A model generated the notes under the pieces. That model searched no databases and was not told the origin of the DNA. It saw nothing but the letters and a program-made list of their open reading frames with translations. 64,000 nucleotides of DNA, from assembly GCA_001632425.1 (NCBI GenBank), contig KV425593.1, positions 45,860 through 109,859 of the forward strand, written 5' to 3'. The first letter of the stretch is position 1. Each line of letters starts with the position of its first letter. This DNA is from Neolentinus lepideus HHB14362 ss-1. Lineage: Eukaryota > Basidiomycota > Agaricomycetes > Gloeophyllales > Gloeophyllaceae. This document shows, in pieces, positions 11,966-23,860 of this stretch. Made by a program: the position numbers and the translations under genes.

Positions 11966-13230
11966 TCACTCTTTTCCAACTCGTCCGTTCGGATGCACAA
12001 GAGCTCTGTTTTCCTCAGCCACTTCCTCCAAGCACCTCTGCTCCCTTCGCGTACCGGCTAGCCCTTTCCTGTCCGGGCTCTCCGTCACCGTCTCCAGTAC
12101 AGCATCAGTATAACACCCCCCCGGCCGTGCCTTGCGCATGAGCAAGTCCCCTGCGAGACCCTCAATGATACCGCCGAATATCCACGCGTTTTCCACCGCG
12201 AGCAGACTGGCTTGTCGGAGCAGCTCAGAGTCGCGCATGCGGAACTGGTCGTAAGAGACGTTCGTGGTGGTCACGTACACGTCTGCGGCGGAGGCAGGGT
12301 CCAGCCAGGTCTGATACAGCGTCATGGGGAGGTGGATAATAGAGGAAGGGATTTGGCTAGCGGGTCACGGTGAGTCTTGATCCGCAAGCCGACGAAAACT
12401 ACTCACTACCAAGGGTTGATGGGAGACATCAATTCGTACGCCTCCCTGACCTTGATCCATCGCCCTTCCTTGACAATTAGAACGAACCGTCCCCTATCCT
12501 CCTGTAAGACATCCCGCCACTGCATATCCACACATCCCATCGCGTATATTCTTCCCTGCCAATTCTTGATATGGTACCCATCCAGCATAGCCGTGATCAT
12601 CATCTCCTCCATACCCTCCACCCCCTCCATCTGCTGACGCTCCCTCGACGCTCGCGACAAGTACCTGTCCGGGACACCGAAGTGCACGCTCGTCTTGAAA
12701 TCGTCGCAGCGCAGGATCTCGCCCTTGAGCATCGTCTGGATGAGGTTCCCCCGGAGCGCTTCGACCCAACGCGGCGTGCTCTTGCTGTCGAACACGCGCA
12801 CCCGGAAGTCGTCGATCTGCACGCGCGCGCATGTGCCCGCTGTGAACCGGAATGCGTACGGGAAGAGCCAGAGGGTCAGACTCGCCCCCGCAGAGGATGC
12901 GGTGGATTGAGGTGAGGTGTGGAAGATGTCTTTGACGGTGATCGTCGCCCATGCTGGGTAAGACGGTCGAGGAATGTGGAACTTGACGACTATCTGCGCG
13001 GCGGTGAGTGAAAAGGGCTGGTCAGGTAGTTTGAGGTCTGGGTTTGGGATGGGCGTTCGGTGTGAGTAGCGGAGGTCGTGGATTCGGATGGATGGCGGCT
13101 TCAGGTGCAGTCGGATGCGCCCTGCATGGAGCTTCCAACCAGCGAGTCTTCGAAACAGGAGTAAGGAAAACAGCAGCGATACAACACAAGACAGAGCAGC
13201 GGAAAGCAAGAGTAGATTTCGGTCTGACAT
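11966..13230 (-). CDS. Unrecognised protein with one N-terminal membrane helix
   Basis: The start at 13230 gives MSDRNLLLLSAALSC then VVSLLFSLLLFRRL, a single hydrophobic helix, followed by a beta-rich region (LHLKPPSIRIHDLRYSH, ITVKDIFHTS, ARVQIDDFRVRVFDS) and a mixed region (LRGNLIQTMLKGE, HIKNWQGRIYAMG). A 53-nt intron (12357-12409) joins INPC to QIPSSII and MTLYQTWLDPASAADVY; the stop is at 11966. Total about 400 residues. I do not recognise a named domain. The order 'helix, then short beta strands with a basic groove start' is faintly like the N-terminus of bridge-like lipid-transfer proteins, but this protein is far too short for one; treat that as a guess. Confidence 0.75.
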
Positions 13231-13357
13231 AAGAGCAAAAGTGTTGGACGTCGTCGCGGTTCATGAGAGGCACATTCGGGAGGAATAGGCAGTGGATGTC
13301 TCACTGTCCACCCGTCAATAGTATAGCCGGTGGACAGTGAACGGAAGAGCACACAGG

Positions 13358-13481
13358 GTCAGGCTCCTAAAACCATCCGTCCTTCGCGTTCTCTTCATGT
13401 ACGAGGGCACGTGGCGATATCTCAATATAGATAATGGTTATGTAATACATGTCCGAATATAGAAGGTGACTTTTGGAAGAG
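13358..13481 (+). repeat. Left terminal inverted repeat
   Basis: Left arm of the element described at 13358-14327; identical in reverse complement to 14204-14327. The arm may extend into the unsequenced gap. Confidence 0.9.
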
Positions 13482-13823
13482 AACGCTCAGTGACGGCTGG
13501 CCAAAGTGGCTGCCCGAGATCACCGAGCGTGACGCGCTGGCTCGCAAAACGTCAAATGTCTTCAAGAGTCAAATCGTTTATTCAGTATTTATTGCTGTTT
13601 GTACTGCTACCTCAAATGGGTTTCGAGAGCTACATTCCCAGTATTCGCCGTCGCTGTCATCGGCCTCATCGTGACTATGGGCCTCTATGACTATCTCTTC
13701 GACGACATCTTCATCGCGAACTGGCGCTTGATGCCTTTGCCACCGTGCGAAGTTCCTCTGCATCTTGGCCTTCGACTTTCGCTGGACATGCCGCAAATTT
13801 AGGGCTGCTGGATTTGCGAGGAA

Positions 13824-14203
13824 NNNNNNNNNNNNNNNNNNNNNNNNNNNNNNNNNNNNNNNNNNNNNNNNNNNNNNNNNNNNNNNNNNNNNNNNNNNNN
13901 NNNNNNNNNNNNNNNNNNNNNNNNNNNNNNNNNNNNNNNNNNNNNNNNNNNNNNNNNNNNNNNNNNNNNNNNNNNNNNNNNNNNNNNNNNNNNNNNNNNN
14001 NNNNNNNNNNNNNNNNNNNNNNNNNNNNNNNNNNNNNNNNNNNNNNNNNNNNNNNNNNNNNNNNNNNNNNNNNNNNNNNNNNNNNNNNNNNNNNNNNNNN
14101 NNNNNNNNNNNNNNNNNNNNNNNNNNNNNNNNNNNNNNNNNNNNNNNNNNNNNNNNNNNNNNNNNNNNNNNNNNNNNNNNNNNNNNNNNNNNNNNNNNNN
14201 NNN
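13824..14203. other. Assembly gap (380 N)
   Basis: Run of N starting inside the terminal-inverted-repeat element and ending exactly at the first base of the recognisable right arm. The length may be an estimate made during scaffolding. Confidence 0.99.
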
Positions 14204-14327
14204 CTCTTCCAAAAGTCACCTTCTATATTCGGACATGTATTACATAACCATTATCTATATTGAGATATCGCCACGTGCCCTCGTACATGAAGAGAACGCG
14301 AAGGACGGATGGTTTTAGGAGCCTGAC
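14204..14327 (-). repeat. Right terminal inverted repeat
   Basis: Right arm of the element; starts directly after the gap and ends GGAGCCTGAC, followed by ACAGG. Confidence 0.9.
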
Positions 14328-16404
14328 ACAGGGTGCGCATGAGAGTGAACCTGCCAAAGGCGGAGCTAATAATGAAATAGACTGTTATGACGTTGAGAAG
14401 GTACCAGGGCCCGTGGTTGCCTTTTCGAATCCGACCGGGAACACAAATTTGGGGACCGCGAACGCATTTAAGTTCCAGACCATGTTGCAATTCTGTGACG
14501 CAGCGTGACGTATGCTTGGAATTGCAAAGCAATGATGACAAGCGGATTGGAAAAGAGATTCGACAAGCACAACAGCCCGGCAGAGTGCGTGCTTGGAATC
14601 GGATTTACCGGAACCCTCCTGGGTAAGCAAGAATAGCAGCTCGATTCGATATTGACCATCCAGTAATTGGTTCTTCAGTCCTATTCTGAGAACCAGAGGA
14701 AGGTTAAGAGTGCTATTCAGGACTTTAGATTAGAAGATGTCGCCAGAATGAACAGTAAGGAATCACTTTCAGTGTCGAGCACCCCTATGGCTCAAAGCCC
14801 GGAGACGGCGATCCATAGATACTGGGCGACGATAAGTTCGATGAGTGAACGCGTCCTTGACGCATAAGACAAGCATATTCCAGGTGCATATCTCGTCTTT
14901 CCACGGAGACTTCTTGCTACGATAAGCGGACAAAACCATGAACCGTCGAGTTTCCGTCGGCGTGGTGTTCCCAGAAGAGAGCACATGATCGATGAGGGTC
15001 CCGGCATAGTCAGAAGTATACGGGTGCTGCCCTCGGCGGGGTTAGTCAAGACAACTCAGGAAAGCTCTTTCCTTAGACCACCCTACTCGAAGGCCTCAGG
15101 AATAGAACTGTCCCGCATTCGGTGGTCGAGACTAAGAGGTATTGAGCACAAAGCGTTGAGGGTGCATGCTGTTAGGGAATGAAAGATAGACACATTAATG
15201 ATGAATATCAGGTTTCGGTGCATACCTTCAGTGACCGCCTATATGACGGAGTGAATGACGGCCAGAAGTAATAATGTGCGCCACAACGCGTCGACGCGTC
15301 TCTACTTCTTCGAAGCACGCGTATCGCAGCCAATAAGATATGTAGATCCCTGAAGCTGGACGTTGCCGACCTACGACATCGATATCGCATCCGTCGAGCT
15401 CAAGCTTGCAATGACAAGAAGAAATGACCAGGATCAACTCATAATTGCTATCTCTTCCCCGCATCCAACGCGAGCCAAGGCAACGTTTATATCGCTGTGC
15501 AAATCTCGGAACTTCTTCTGTCTTCTTTGGAGCTCAAAGTTGGCCCTAAGCGATTGCGTGTAAAATGGCGGAGTCTGTTTACAGTACATACCCGCTGACT
15601 ACCACCGGGGTCAACCCACATGACCACTGGAACGCCATTTCTACCAAACCTACCGTAGCGATCCTTCTCTACTTGTCGGTCAATATTGGGATACTTAGGT
15701 TCGAAGACGAGCTCACCGTAGGGCTACAATGTCAAGGTCATTCAGCGCATGCAGGGTCTGGCAGTCTACAGGGCACCTTATATGCGTCTTCTTCAGGCTC
15801 TGTCTTCTTAATCTAAGACCGAGATATCATGTTGCATTCTTTAAAGCCAACAGGCGCCGCTGCGGGTAGATGCCACCAGGTTCCAAGCCCAGGTTCGGAA
15901 AGTCACCTGTACAGATATGGCCCCTTGGACATCCATCGAAAATATACCAAGCAACCTATGCATATACGCGCGTCTGTTGCTCGACATTGGTCTCTACTGT
16001 ACGACTACTTGCGACATGAAAAATGCGAGGAAAGCTAATCCAATACTGCTGGTACTGGCCGGCCGGCCCGAGCGAAGAGAGTGGAGGTCAGTGGGGATAC
16101 GAAGACCAACTGGCCTCTCTGCATAATCGAATTCAGCTTGCAGAAGCTCGAGACAAAAATACGACAAGGTCCTGGAGTGAGAAGGAGCTCCGTGCACGCA
16201 CCCTGACTCTGCGGATTTACTTCGTGCTCAACCCCATGACAGCCCGAACTTACGAAAATACCGCACTCCAACTTCGAAAGATGATTAGTGTCTCCTTCAT
16301 GTGCTGCTGATATCGAGAGCATATATAAACCTGCACCAGTTGGAAGTTTGTGAGATAACATCCTCCGTTGAATGTGTGGAACAGTGATAGTCCCTTGATT
16401 CATC
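14328..16404. other. Long intergenic stretch, nothing recognised
   Basis: About 2 kb upstream of sugar transporter copy 2. All frames are short and I see no protein motif, RNA gene or clear repeat. The CT-rich bases before 16405 would be its promoter and leader. Confidence 0.5.
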
Positions 16405-18511
16405 ATGGGTCTTTCAACTAACAAGAAGGCTATCATACTAGCCATCTTCATCGCCTTCGGTATGTGCATCTTGGTCCAAGGACTCAACCTTCGTGATCGT
16501 GACCATGTATCTTTACAGGTGGCTTCCTATTCGGCTATGACATGGGGGTCATCTCAGTACGTTCGGTGTCACTGACTTCTCGTCCACTTCAAATGAACGT
16601 CTATCCATTGTCATAGGGATGTCTTATTATGGATGACTTCATAGACCGCTTCGGCCAAGGCCCGCCAGGTGCTAGGGTCCTGACGAGCTCACGGTCCTCA
16701 GTTATCACTTCTCTACTTTCAGCCGGGTACGCCTTCCACATCGTTGACCCCATATCCTTTCCTGACACATCCCTCTTGATCACTATGTCGACGCAGAACA
16801 TTTGTCGGCTCGCTATGTCAAGCTTTTACGTCCGACAGTTTCGGTCGCCGAGGCTCACTACTCTTTTGGAGCGCGATCTTCACCGTCGGGGTAGCCATCC
16901 AGACAGCCACCAACACGTCGCTAGTGCAGCTTGTTATTGGGCGCTTCATCGCTGGCCTTGGTGTTGGTGCCATGTCAGCCATCGTCCCTTTGTACAACGG
17001 CGAAACTGTGCCGAAATCCATTCGAGGCACTTTACTGGTAATGTACCAGATTCAAGTTATCTGCGGGTAAGCAGGTGCTTCCCCGTAAAACCACCCACTC
17101 ATTGCTCAAACGTCGCATTATTGCAGCATCTTTATCAGCTATGTCATAGAACTCGGGTCCCACAACCTCACCAACTCCGGCTCGTGGCGTATCCCGGTCG
17201 GCCTGCAGATGGTATGGGGCCTCATCCTCCTCTCCGGGATGTTCTTCCTCCCCGAGTCGCCCCGCCACCTTCTCGGCACTGGACGCAAAGAGCAAGCGCA
17301 GCGAGTCATTGCAAAAATGAACTCCGTAGACATAGACGATCCCCTTGTGACCGAAATTATAGAGGAGATGGAGTACGGTATTAGAGCGGAGAACGAGGGA
17401 GGAAAAGCTGGATGGCTGGAGTGCTTCTCACGCAGGAATAAGCTGTGGTTCAGGACGATCAATGGTATTATGTTGCAGGCCATTCAGCAGCTTAACGGGC
17501 AGAATTTTTATTGCGAGTTTCATTATACTTTACCTTTGCATCTATCCTCGCTGACGTTGCCCCTATTCTGTTGTCAGATTATTATGGAGACACCTTTTTC
17601 AAGAGTGCAGGAACGACGTATGTCTGCTTCCCTTCTATGTCCTGCCGAAATGCTCACTGATCTACTGTAGGCTTTCGCCTTACTCGATCCAGACTATTCT
17701 CGGAGCGGTGTCAGTGGCGGGAACGTTCCCAGCCCTGTATCTCATCGAATATTGGGGCCGTCGTGATGTACGTTTGCCTATCCTCCCGCTCGTAACCTAA
17801 TCTCTCACGCCTATCTCCTTGTCCAGTCGCTGCTAATCGGCGCTGGTCTGCAATCAGTCTGCGCCCTAGTGGCAGGACTTGTTGGGCATTTCACCCTTGC
17901 ACCCACTGGAACGCCAATTAGCCAGCTTACCGTCCGGAACAAGTCGGGCGGAAACGTTCTCATTGCCTTCGCTGTCCTTCATGTGTTTTCTTACTCGCTA
18001 TCATGGGGGCCGACGCCTTGGGTGTACCTCGGAGAAAGTTTCCCCTTGCGGGTTCGTCCTAAATCCATCGCGCTTGGCAGTGCATCTAGTACGTCCATAT
18101 TACACCCACACGCAAGTTTACTAACGATGACATAGATTGGATTTGGAACTTCTTGCTCTCGTTCTTCTCACCGCGTATCGCTGCGCGCATTGGCCCGCTC
18201 ATCCTCCTAATTTTCGCGGGAGTGCTTGTGTTTGGTTTCGTTTACGTCTGGCTCTGCATCCCTGAAACCAAAGGATTGCAGCTTGAAGAGGTACGTCTCC
18301 TGGCTATGGATGTACCCCTTTTATTCACTGGGATACGACACAGGTGGATGAGATGTATCGGGCAAATATTAAACCATGGAATTCATATGGTTGGCGCCCA
18401 CATCTCTTTGAGAGAGAAGACGCACCATATCACGAGAAAGACGCGAGTGCTAAATCGGGCTCGGTGGACGTACGAGAGGTTAATGGGAAGACAGAGGGCA
18501 AGTCTGCATAG
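16405..18511 (+). CDS. MFS monosaccharide transporter, copy 2
   Basis: Sister of the permeases at 6078 and 40348. It starts MGLSTNKKAIILAIF, then GFLFGYDMGVIS, GCLIMDDFIDRFGQG, a GRRGSLLFWSAIF loop, GRFIAGLGVGAMSAIVPL, WRIPVGLQMVWG, FLPESPRHLLG, IQQLNGQNFY, YYGDTFFKSAGT, LSPYSIQTILGAVS, WGPTPWVYLGESFPL, PETKGLQLEE and VDEMYRANIKPWNSYGW. It ends EGKSA at 18511 after a charged tail. Introns are 45-65 nt and sit at the same places as in copies 1 and 3. Sugar-porter hallmarks (RXGRR-type loop, PESPR, PETKG) are intact, so the gene is probably functional. Expected in the plasma membrane; sugar specificity unknown. Confidence 0.94.
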
Positions 18512-18797
18512 ACGTGTATATCAGTGACAGATACTTGCGACCCAGTTCCACAATCTCTCAGCTAAGCTTGAATCTAGGTCCTGGCTCGGCATGAATCAGC
18601 TACGATGAGCTTTCTTACCCTATTACACATATACTCTACGTTCAGGCGGGTATTTATAAATCTCCGACAGAGTACAACAAACAGATCATCCACGAGTTGA
18701 TATACTAAGAACAAGCAATAAATATTAAATACAGTCAATGCAGGAAGGGAGACTACAATGCAAGTCCAACCTGTTCGTACGAAGTGTCAGGAACCAG

Positions 18798-21700
18798 CTA
18801 TACGATGGTGTCTGTGCGAAAACTTACCGGCGATGTGCCTCTCGGCACTTCAAGCGCAGATGATGCTGACGACAATCTACTCGGGCCATTGAGGGCTCCA
18901 CCATGATTTTCGTCCGGAGGAGTGCTCAGTAGCGCCTTCCAAGCACTAGGAGGGCCTCCATGTGTTGCAGACGAACTTAGAGAATCTGCAGACAGCCTGA
19001 TCAATGAAGCACTTGAAGTCGGATTGGAGCCGAGGGGCATCCGAGGACGTTGTGTTGAAGATGAGTTGGACGAGTCTGCGGACTGCCTGCCTGATGAAGT
19101 ACTGGTTGGATTAGAGCCGTGGGGCATCGTCGTCGTCAATGCACTTGGCGAACCCGATCTGGTCGTGCTCATTGAGGGAGCCACTGGAGGATCCAAGAAT
19201 GGATCTATACTGATATCACCTTCAGGAACAGCTCCCATACTTGATGACCGTTGCTCTGTTGAAGACGTCAAGGAAGTCGGCGAAGATGCGGCAGACAGTG
19301 CTTCCGATTCTTCGGGATCTTCAAACGGATTCCGGATGGATGCACTCATGCTGTTCAATCGGGCTGGGACAACCGGGAAATTTAGTCGCGGGATCTCCGT
19401 CATGGAACTAGACCTCGAATCTGGAGCAGCGAATCCTCGCTCTAGAGCTGGTGTCATCGGTGGAACGTAGGGAGAAGACGCTTCATTCGACGTTTGCGAT
19501 TGAGCTTGCCTCCTGCTGCGACGTCTTCGTGCAACAAAGAACACAGTAAGCAAACATAGTACTAGAAGGAATCCGGCGACGGCTCCGGCGATGATGCCCT
19601 TCTCGGTGGCGGTGTTCTTCAAGGATGACCTGAAATCAGAGCGATATGAGGACCGCGGGACGTGTGATAACAGATCACAAATGATACGCACTGATTAGCA
19701 GTAGATTGTGTAGGAACTGTCGTAGTTATGGTGATACTACCACTGGTGAATGTGCTGAGAGAAGTCACGAGATGCCCGTCTCTTGACGTGACTACTGACG
19801 TAACATGAGTGATAGGTACAACCTCCGTGGTCAGTTTGCCTGTCGAGGTAACGTCGCTTGCAGCGTGCTCAACAGCACTGCCAGAGCTATATCAGGAACC
19901 CGAAGTACGGAATCACGTACTACGCACCTCTTCGAGAGACTGCTCACAGAATTTGTTATAATGGGCGTGACAGAAGTACTTCCACTGAGGGAAGATATAG
20001 CCATTGTACTAGACAGCACCGATGCCCCCCCAATGGAGATGCTCTCAGCACTGGTGACTGCTCCAGTTGCTCCAGTAGATATAGCCGTTCCAGATACTGA
20101 AACTGACTTTGACAGCTGGGAAGGATCGACGCTGCTGCTGGTAGAATCCGCCGACAGAGACAGGGACTGTGATATGGACGATTCAAGTGTCGCCGAGGTA
20201 GGATTTGAACCAGAACCCGTTTGACTAGGAGGCACATTACTCATTGAGTGCCCACCAGACTTTGTCAGTTGGGAAGAATCGACGCTGCTACTGGCAGAAA
20301 CTGTTGGTACAGACATGGACTGTGATATGGACGACTCAAGTGTCGCTGAGGTGGGATTTGAACCAGAACCCGTTTGACTAGGAGACACATTGCTCATTGA
20401 GTGCCCACCAGACTTTGACAGTTGGGAACGATCGACGCTGCTACTGGCAGAAACTGTCGGTAGAGACATGAGCTGTGATATGGACGATTCAAGTGTCACT
20501 GAGGTAGGATTTGAACCGGAACCCGTTTGACTGGGAGACACATTACTCATTGGGTGTCCACCAGACGGCACAGAGGATGAAGACATCAATGTAGGCTGGA
20601 AACCATTCTGACTGGTGTTCGTGCCTGCCATTGCAGGATTCGACTGCGCTGTCAGACTTGCCCCATCAGACATTGTTTGGGTCGCCGTGGGTATGCCCAT
20701 ACTTCCATCACTGTGACTAGAACGGGCTGGAACTGAACCGCGAGAAGTGTCAGCTGCATTGGATAGGGTCTCTACTGACGTTGGAGGTAGACCCCAAACC
20801 CCTTCACTTGGAGGAATCCCGCCCCACGTGACACTCTGATGAGATGTTAGAACAGAGACAGTTGGCGCCAACGATGCTGATTTAAAATGTGTCGTTTCTG
20901 AGTGATTTGGCTCGCTAGTAGTTTGCACTGACTTCGATTGCGGGTTTGAGGTTCCCCCCACTGAAGTATATGTTCGTTTGTCGCTCCAAGAAAAACCTCC
21001 TGACGTCCGAACAGAGACAGTTGGCGTCGACGATGCTGACTTGAGCGGAATCGTCTCTGAGTGATTTGGCTCGCCAGTAGTTTGCACGGGCTTTATCGAC
21101 GGCCTCGAATGGCTCTGATTACCATTCCCCGTAGAGCGGGTCGCCACAAGGGTTGACGAGGAGGTGAGATCGTGAGGACCAGAAGTTACAGCCGTGGCTG
21201 CATACCTTGACGAAGAAGTATCGTAGCCCTTGCTCTGATTACCATAACCCAGCGGGGGGGTCGCCGCACTGGTTGACGAGGCGCGAGTAACAGTACTGGT
21301 GATGTCCTTGTCTGGAGGTGTGGGATATGTAACACCCTTATCCGAAGATGTAGGTTTGGCTGACGAATGGTCAGGGCTGGAGGTGCCGGCGAGATCAGTT
21401 GGTCTACTCGATACACTGATAATCTGAGTGACAGATGACGGGCTATTAGACTCTGCAGCAGTTCCACTACTCTGCGCAGGGAGAACAACACGATAGGAGC
21501 TAGTTGTACGTGTCGGTGGACTTGCAGCAGAGGTGGAAAATGATACAGCGATCGATAAATGGCCGCTGGCAAATTGAGAAGGGGATTGCGTTCCTCGATG
21601 TCCTGAAGCTACACTGATAGGCAGTGAGTAAGTGTCCGACTGCTTTCCTCGTGTGGTCGTTGTACTCGCAGAGGGATCACTCACACCTGATGACGAGCGT

Positions 21701-23860
21701 GCTTTAGAAGCAGAAGTCGTCATTGGCGAAGGAATCCCGCTCTGCTCCGAATATGTGCTGGAGGATCGTGGATCAGGGTCCTCATAGGACGATGCGTGAC
21801 TTCTGGCAGGTTGTGAAGTGGACTGTGGTCCTGGAGGGAACCATGAAGGAGTGTCCGGCTGCTTTCCTCTTGTGGTCATTGAAGTGGTACTCGCAGAGGT
21901 ATCACTCACACCAGATGATGAGCATGCTTTAGAAGCAGGCGTGGTCACCGGAGAAGGCATCCCGCTCTGGTCCGAATGTGTACTGGAGGACTGTGGACCA
22001 GGGTTCTCAGAGAACAACGACGAGTGGCTTCTGACAGGTTGTGAGAAGGACTGTGATCCTGAAGGGAACCATGAAGGAGTGTTCGGCTGCTTTCCTCTTG
22101 TGGTCGTTGAAGTGACACTTGCAGACGTATCACTGACACCAGATGACGAGCCTGCATTAGAAGCAGGAGTGGTCGTCGGGGAAGGCTTCCCGCTCTGGTC
22201 CGAAGGTGTGCTGGAGGGCCGTGGGTCAAGGGCCTCAGAAGACGACGAGTGACTTCTGGCAGGTTGTGAAATGGTCTGTGGTCTTAAGGTGGATCGTGAA
22301 GAGGTGTCCGATGGCCTTCCTCTTGTGGTCATTAAAGTGGAACTCGCAGACGTATCACTCAGGCCAGACGACGAGCCTGCATTAGAAGCAGAAGTCGTCG
22401 AGGAAGGCGTCCGGCTCTGCTCCAAATGTGTGCTGGAGAACTGTGGACCAGGGTTCTCAGAGGACGACGATGCGTGGCTTCTGACAGGTTGTGAAGTGAA
22501 CTGGAGTCTTAGGGGAAACCATGAAGGAGTGTCCGGCTGCTTTCCTCTTGTGGTCGTTGAAGTAGTACTCGCAGATGTATCACTCACACCGGATAATGAG
22601 CCTGCGTTCGAAGCAGAAGTCGTCGTCAAGACGGACGTCCCACTCTGCTCCGAATGTGTGTTATAGGACTGTGGGTGAGGGCCCTCAGAGAACCATGACA
22701 AGAGACTGCTAGCAGCCTGGGAAATAGACTGTAGTCCTGAAGTTACGCTAGTGGGCTGTGAATAAGTGTCCGACTGGTTTCCTCCTGGGGAGGTTGAAGT
22801 GGGACTCGCAGAGGTATCGCTCACCCCAGACGACGAGCGTGCATTAGAAACAGAAGTCGTCGTCGAGAAAGACGTCCTGCTCGGCTCCGAATGCGTGCTG
22901 TAGGACTGTGGGTCAGAGTCCTCAGAAGACGACGACGAATGACTACTGGGAGGGGAAAATGGCTGTGTTCCTCCTTGTCCTAAAGTCACACTAGTGGGCC
23001 ATGAATAAGTGTCCGACTGCTTCCATCCTGTGTTCATTGCAGCGGCGCTCGTGGAGGCATTGGTCACATCAGAGGACGAACGTGTGCTGGGAATAGAAGA
23101 AGTCGTAGTGGAAGGCGGCATGCTGTACCCCGAATATATGCTGGAGGACGACGGGCTCCAGTCAACAGATGTCGCACTCGTGGCAGATGCGTCATGCGAA
23201 GAAGCACTACTAGACACCGAATTGTGGATATAAAATGGACTGCTCGTGGGCGATTGTTTCGTACTCAACGGGATACTAACGGGAGGCCAGCTAGACCCCG
23301 GAAAACTGGATATCTGTGCTTGGCTGTCCGATGTATGATCTGGAGCTATCGTGCGAGAAGGTGAGTATTCGAAGATAACGCGGGGACGGAAACTTACCTT
23401 TTCCAGATATCTCCGTCGCACTGCCAGACACAGTAGGAGAAGATATGGGTGGTGTTGTTACCTCTCCTGGAGAAGATGAGTGTTCATCATTGGACTTGCT
23501 GGCAGCGGCACTAGCAGATGTCGAACGATTGACCGTAGAAGTATTCGACGCGGGTGTTACACTCGAGCGAGACTCAGAAAGCTGCGTAGATACCTCAGAA
23601 CTTTCGGGCAATGAGGATTTAGTCGATGACGTTGTAGGCCTCAAAGTGGCACCTGCTGACTTGGTTGAGTTCGTAGGCTTGGGGACAGGCTCTGTTAATG
23701 AGTTTGCTGCCGGCTGTGAAGGAGAGATATTGTACGAAGGAGTGGATGCCTGAGCGGGTGCAGGCTCGGTGAGCGACGCTTTACCAGCAACGTCAGAAGA
23801 GGTCGTCATCACAGACACACACCAAGTAGAGTCTGGCGAGCTAGAAGAGTCGGGGCTCAA
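18798..23860 (-). CDS. Giant Ser/Thr-rich mucin-like surface protein with one transmembrane helix
   Basis: Very Ser/Thr/Pro-rich protein of about 1,600 residues. The first placed exon (to 23860) ends at a donor near 23397; the main exon contains two repeat arrays: about seven 76-residue units around SSSGVSDTSAS and TTRGKQPDTPSW (roughly 21.6-22.9 kb) and three 51-residue units with SGGHSMSN and TGSGSNPTS (roughly 20.15-20.6 kb). Two short introns near 19.85 and 19.65 kb follow, then the helix GIIAGAVAGFLLVLCLL with a basic stop-transfer VARRRRSRRQ, and a cytoplasmic tail of about 240 residues ending RTDTIV. The outside would be heavily O-mannosylated, as in fungal wall-stress sensors, but I see no WSC domain. 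The true N-terminus, including any signal peptide, is probably in an upstream exon that I could not place. Confidence 0.82.
20150..20610 (-). repeat. Three 153-bp coding tandem repeats
   Basis: Anchors at about 20191, 20344 and 20497 are exactly 153 bp apart and nearly identical over the unit. Each encodes 51 residues with SNPTSxTLESSIS and PTVSASSSVD-type text. In-frame length and high identity indicate recent expansion, so copy number may vary between strains. Confidence 0.9.
21600..22900 (-). repeat. Older array of about seven 228-bp (76-residue) coding repeats
   Basis: Each unit contains SSSGVSDTSAS, a TTRGK segment, SQPxRSHSS and a THSxQSG segment. Units have diverged and some carry small in-frame indels, so this array is older than the 153-bp array in the same protein. 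Confidence 0.85.

Larger units (their letters stand above)
13358..14327. mobile_element. DNA transposon or MITE with perfect 124-bp terminal inverted repeats
   Basis: The sequence at 13358-13481 is, base for base, the reverse complement of 14204-14327. The outer ends read GTCAGGCTCC and GGAGCCTGAC, and both are flanked by ACAGG (13353-13357 and 14328-14332), a likely 5-bp target-site duplication. The interior holds a minus-strand open frame rich in acidic residues (VRDEDVVEEIVIEAHSHDE) that runs into a 380-N assembly gap, so the rest of the element is unseen. The identity of the arms points to recent insertion or recent homogenisation. The superfamily is not assignable from what is visible. 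Confidence 0.85.

Noticed and set aside
13578..14263. Open frames running through the 380-N gap
   Set aside because: Reading through N is meaningless; only the visible minus-strand tail was noted as part of the element.
20191..20560. Repeated GGTTCAAATCC on the minus strand (looks like a tRNA B box)
   Set aside because: It is coding sequence for GSNPT in the mucin repeats; no tRNA structure around it.
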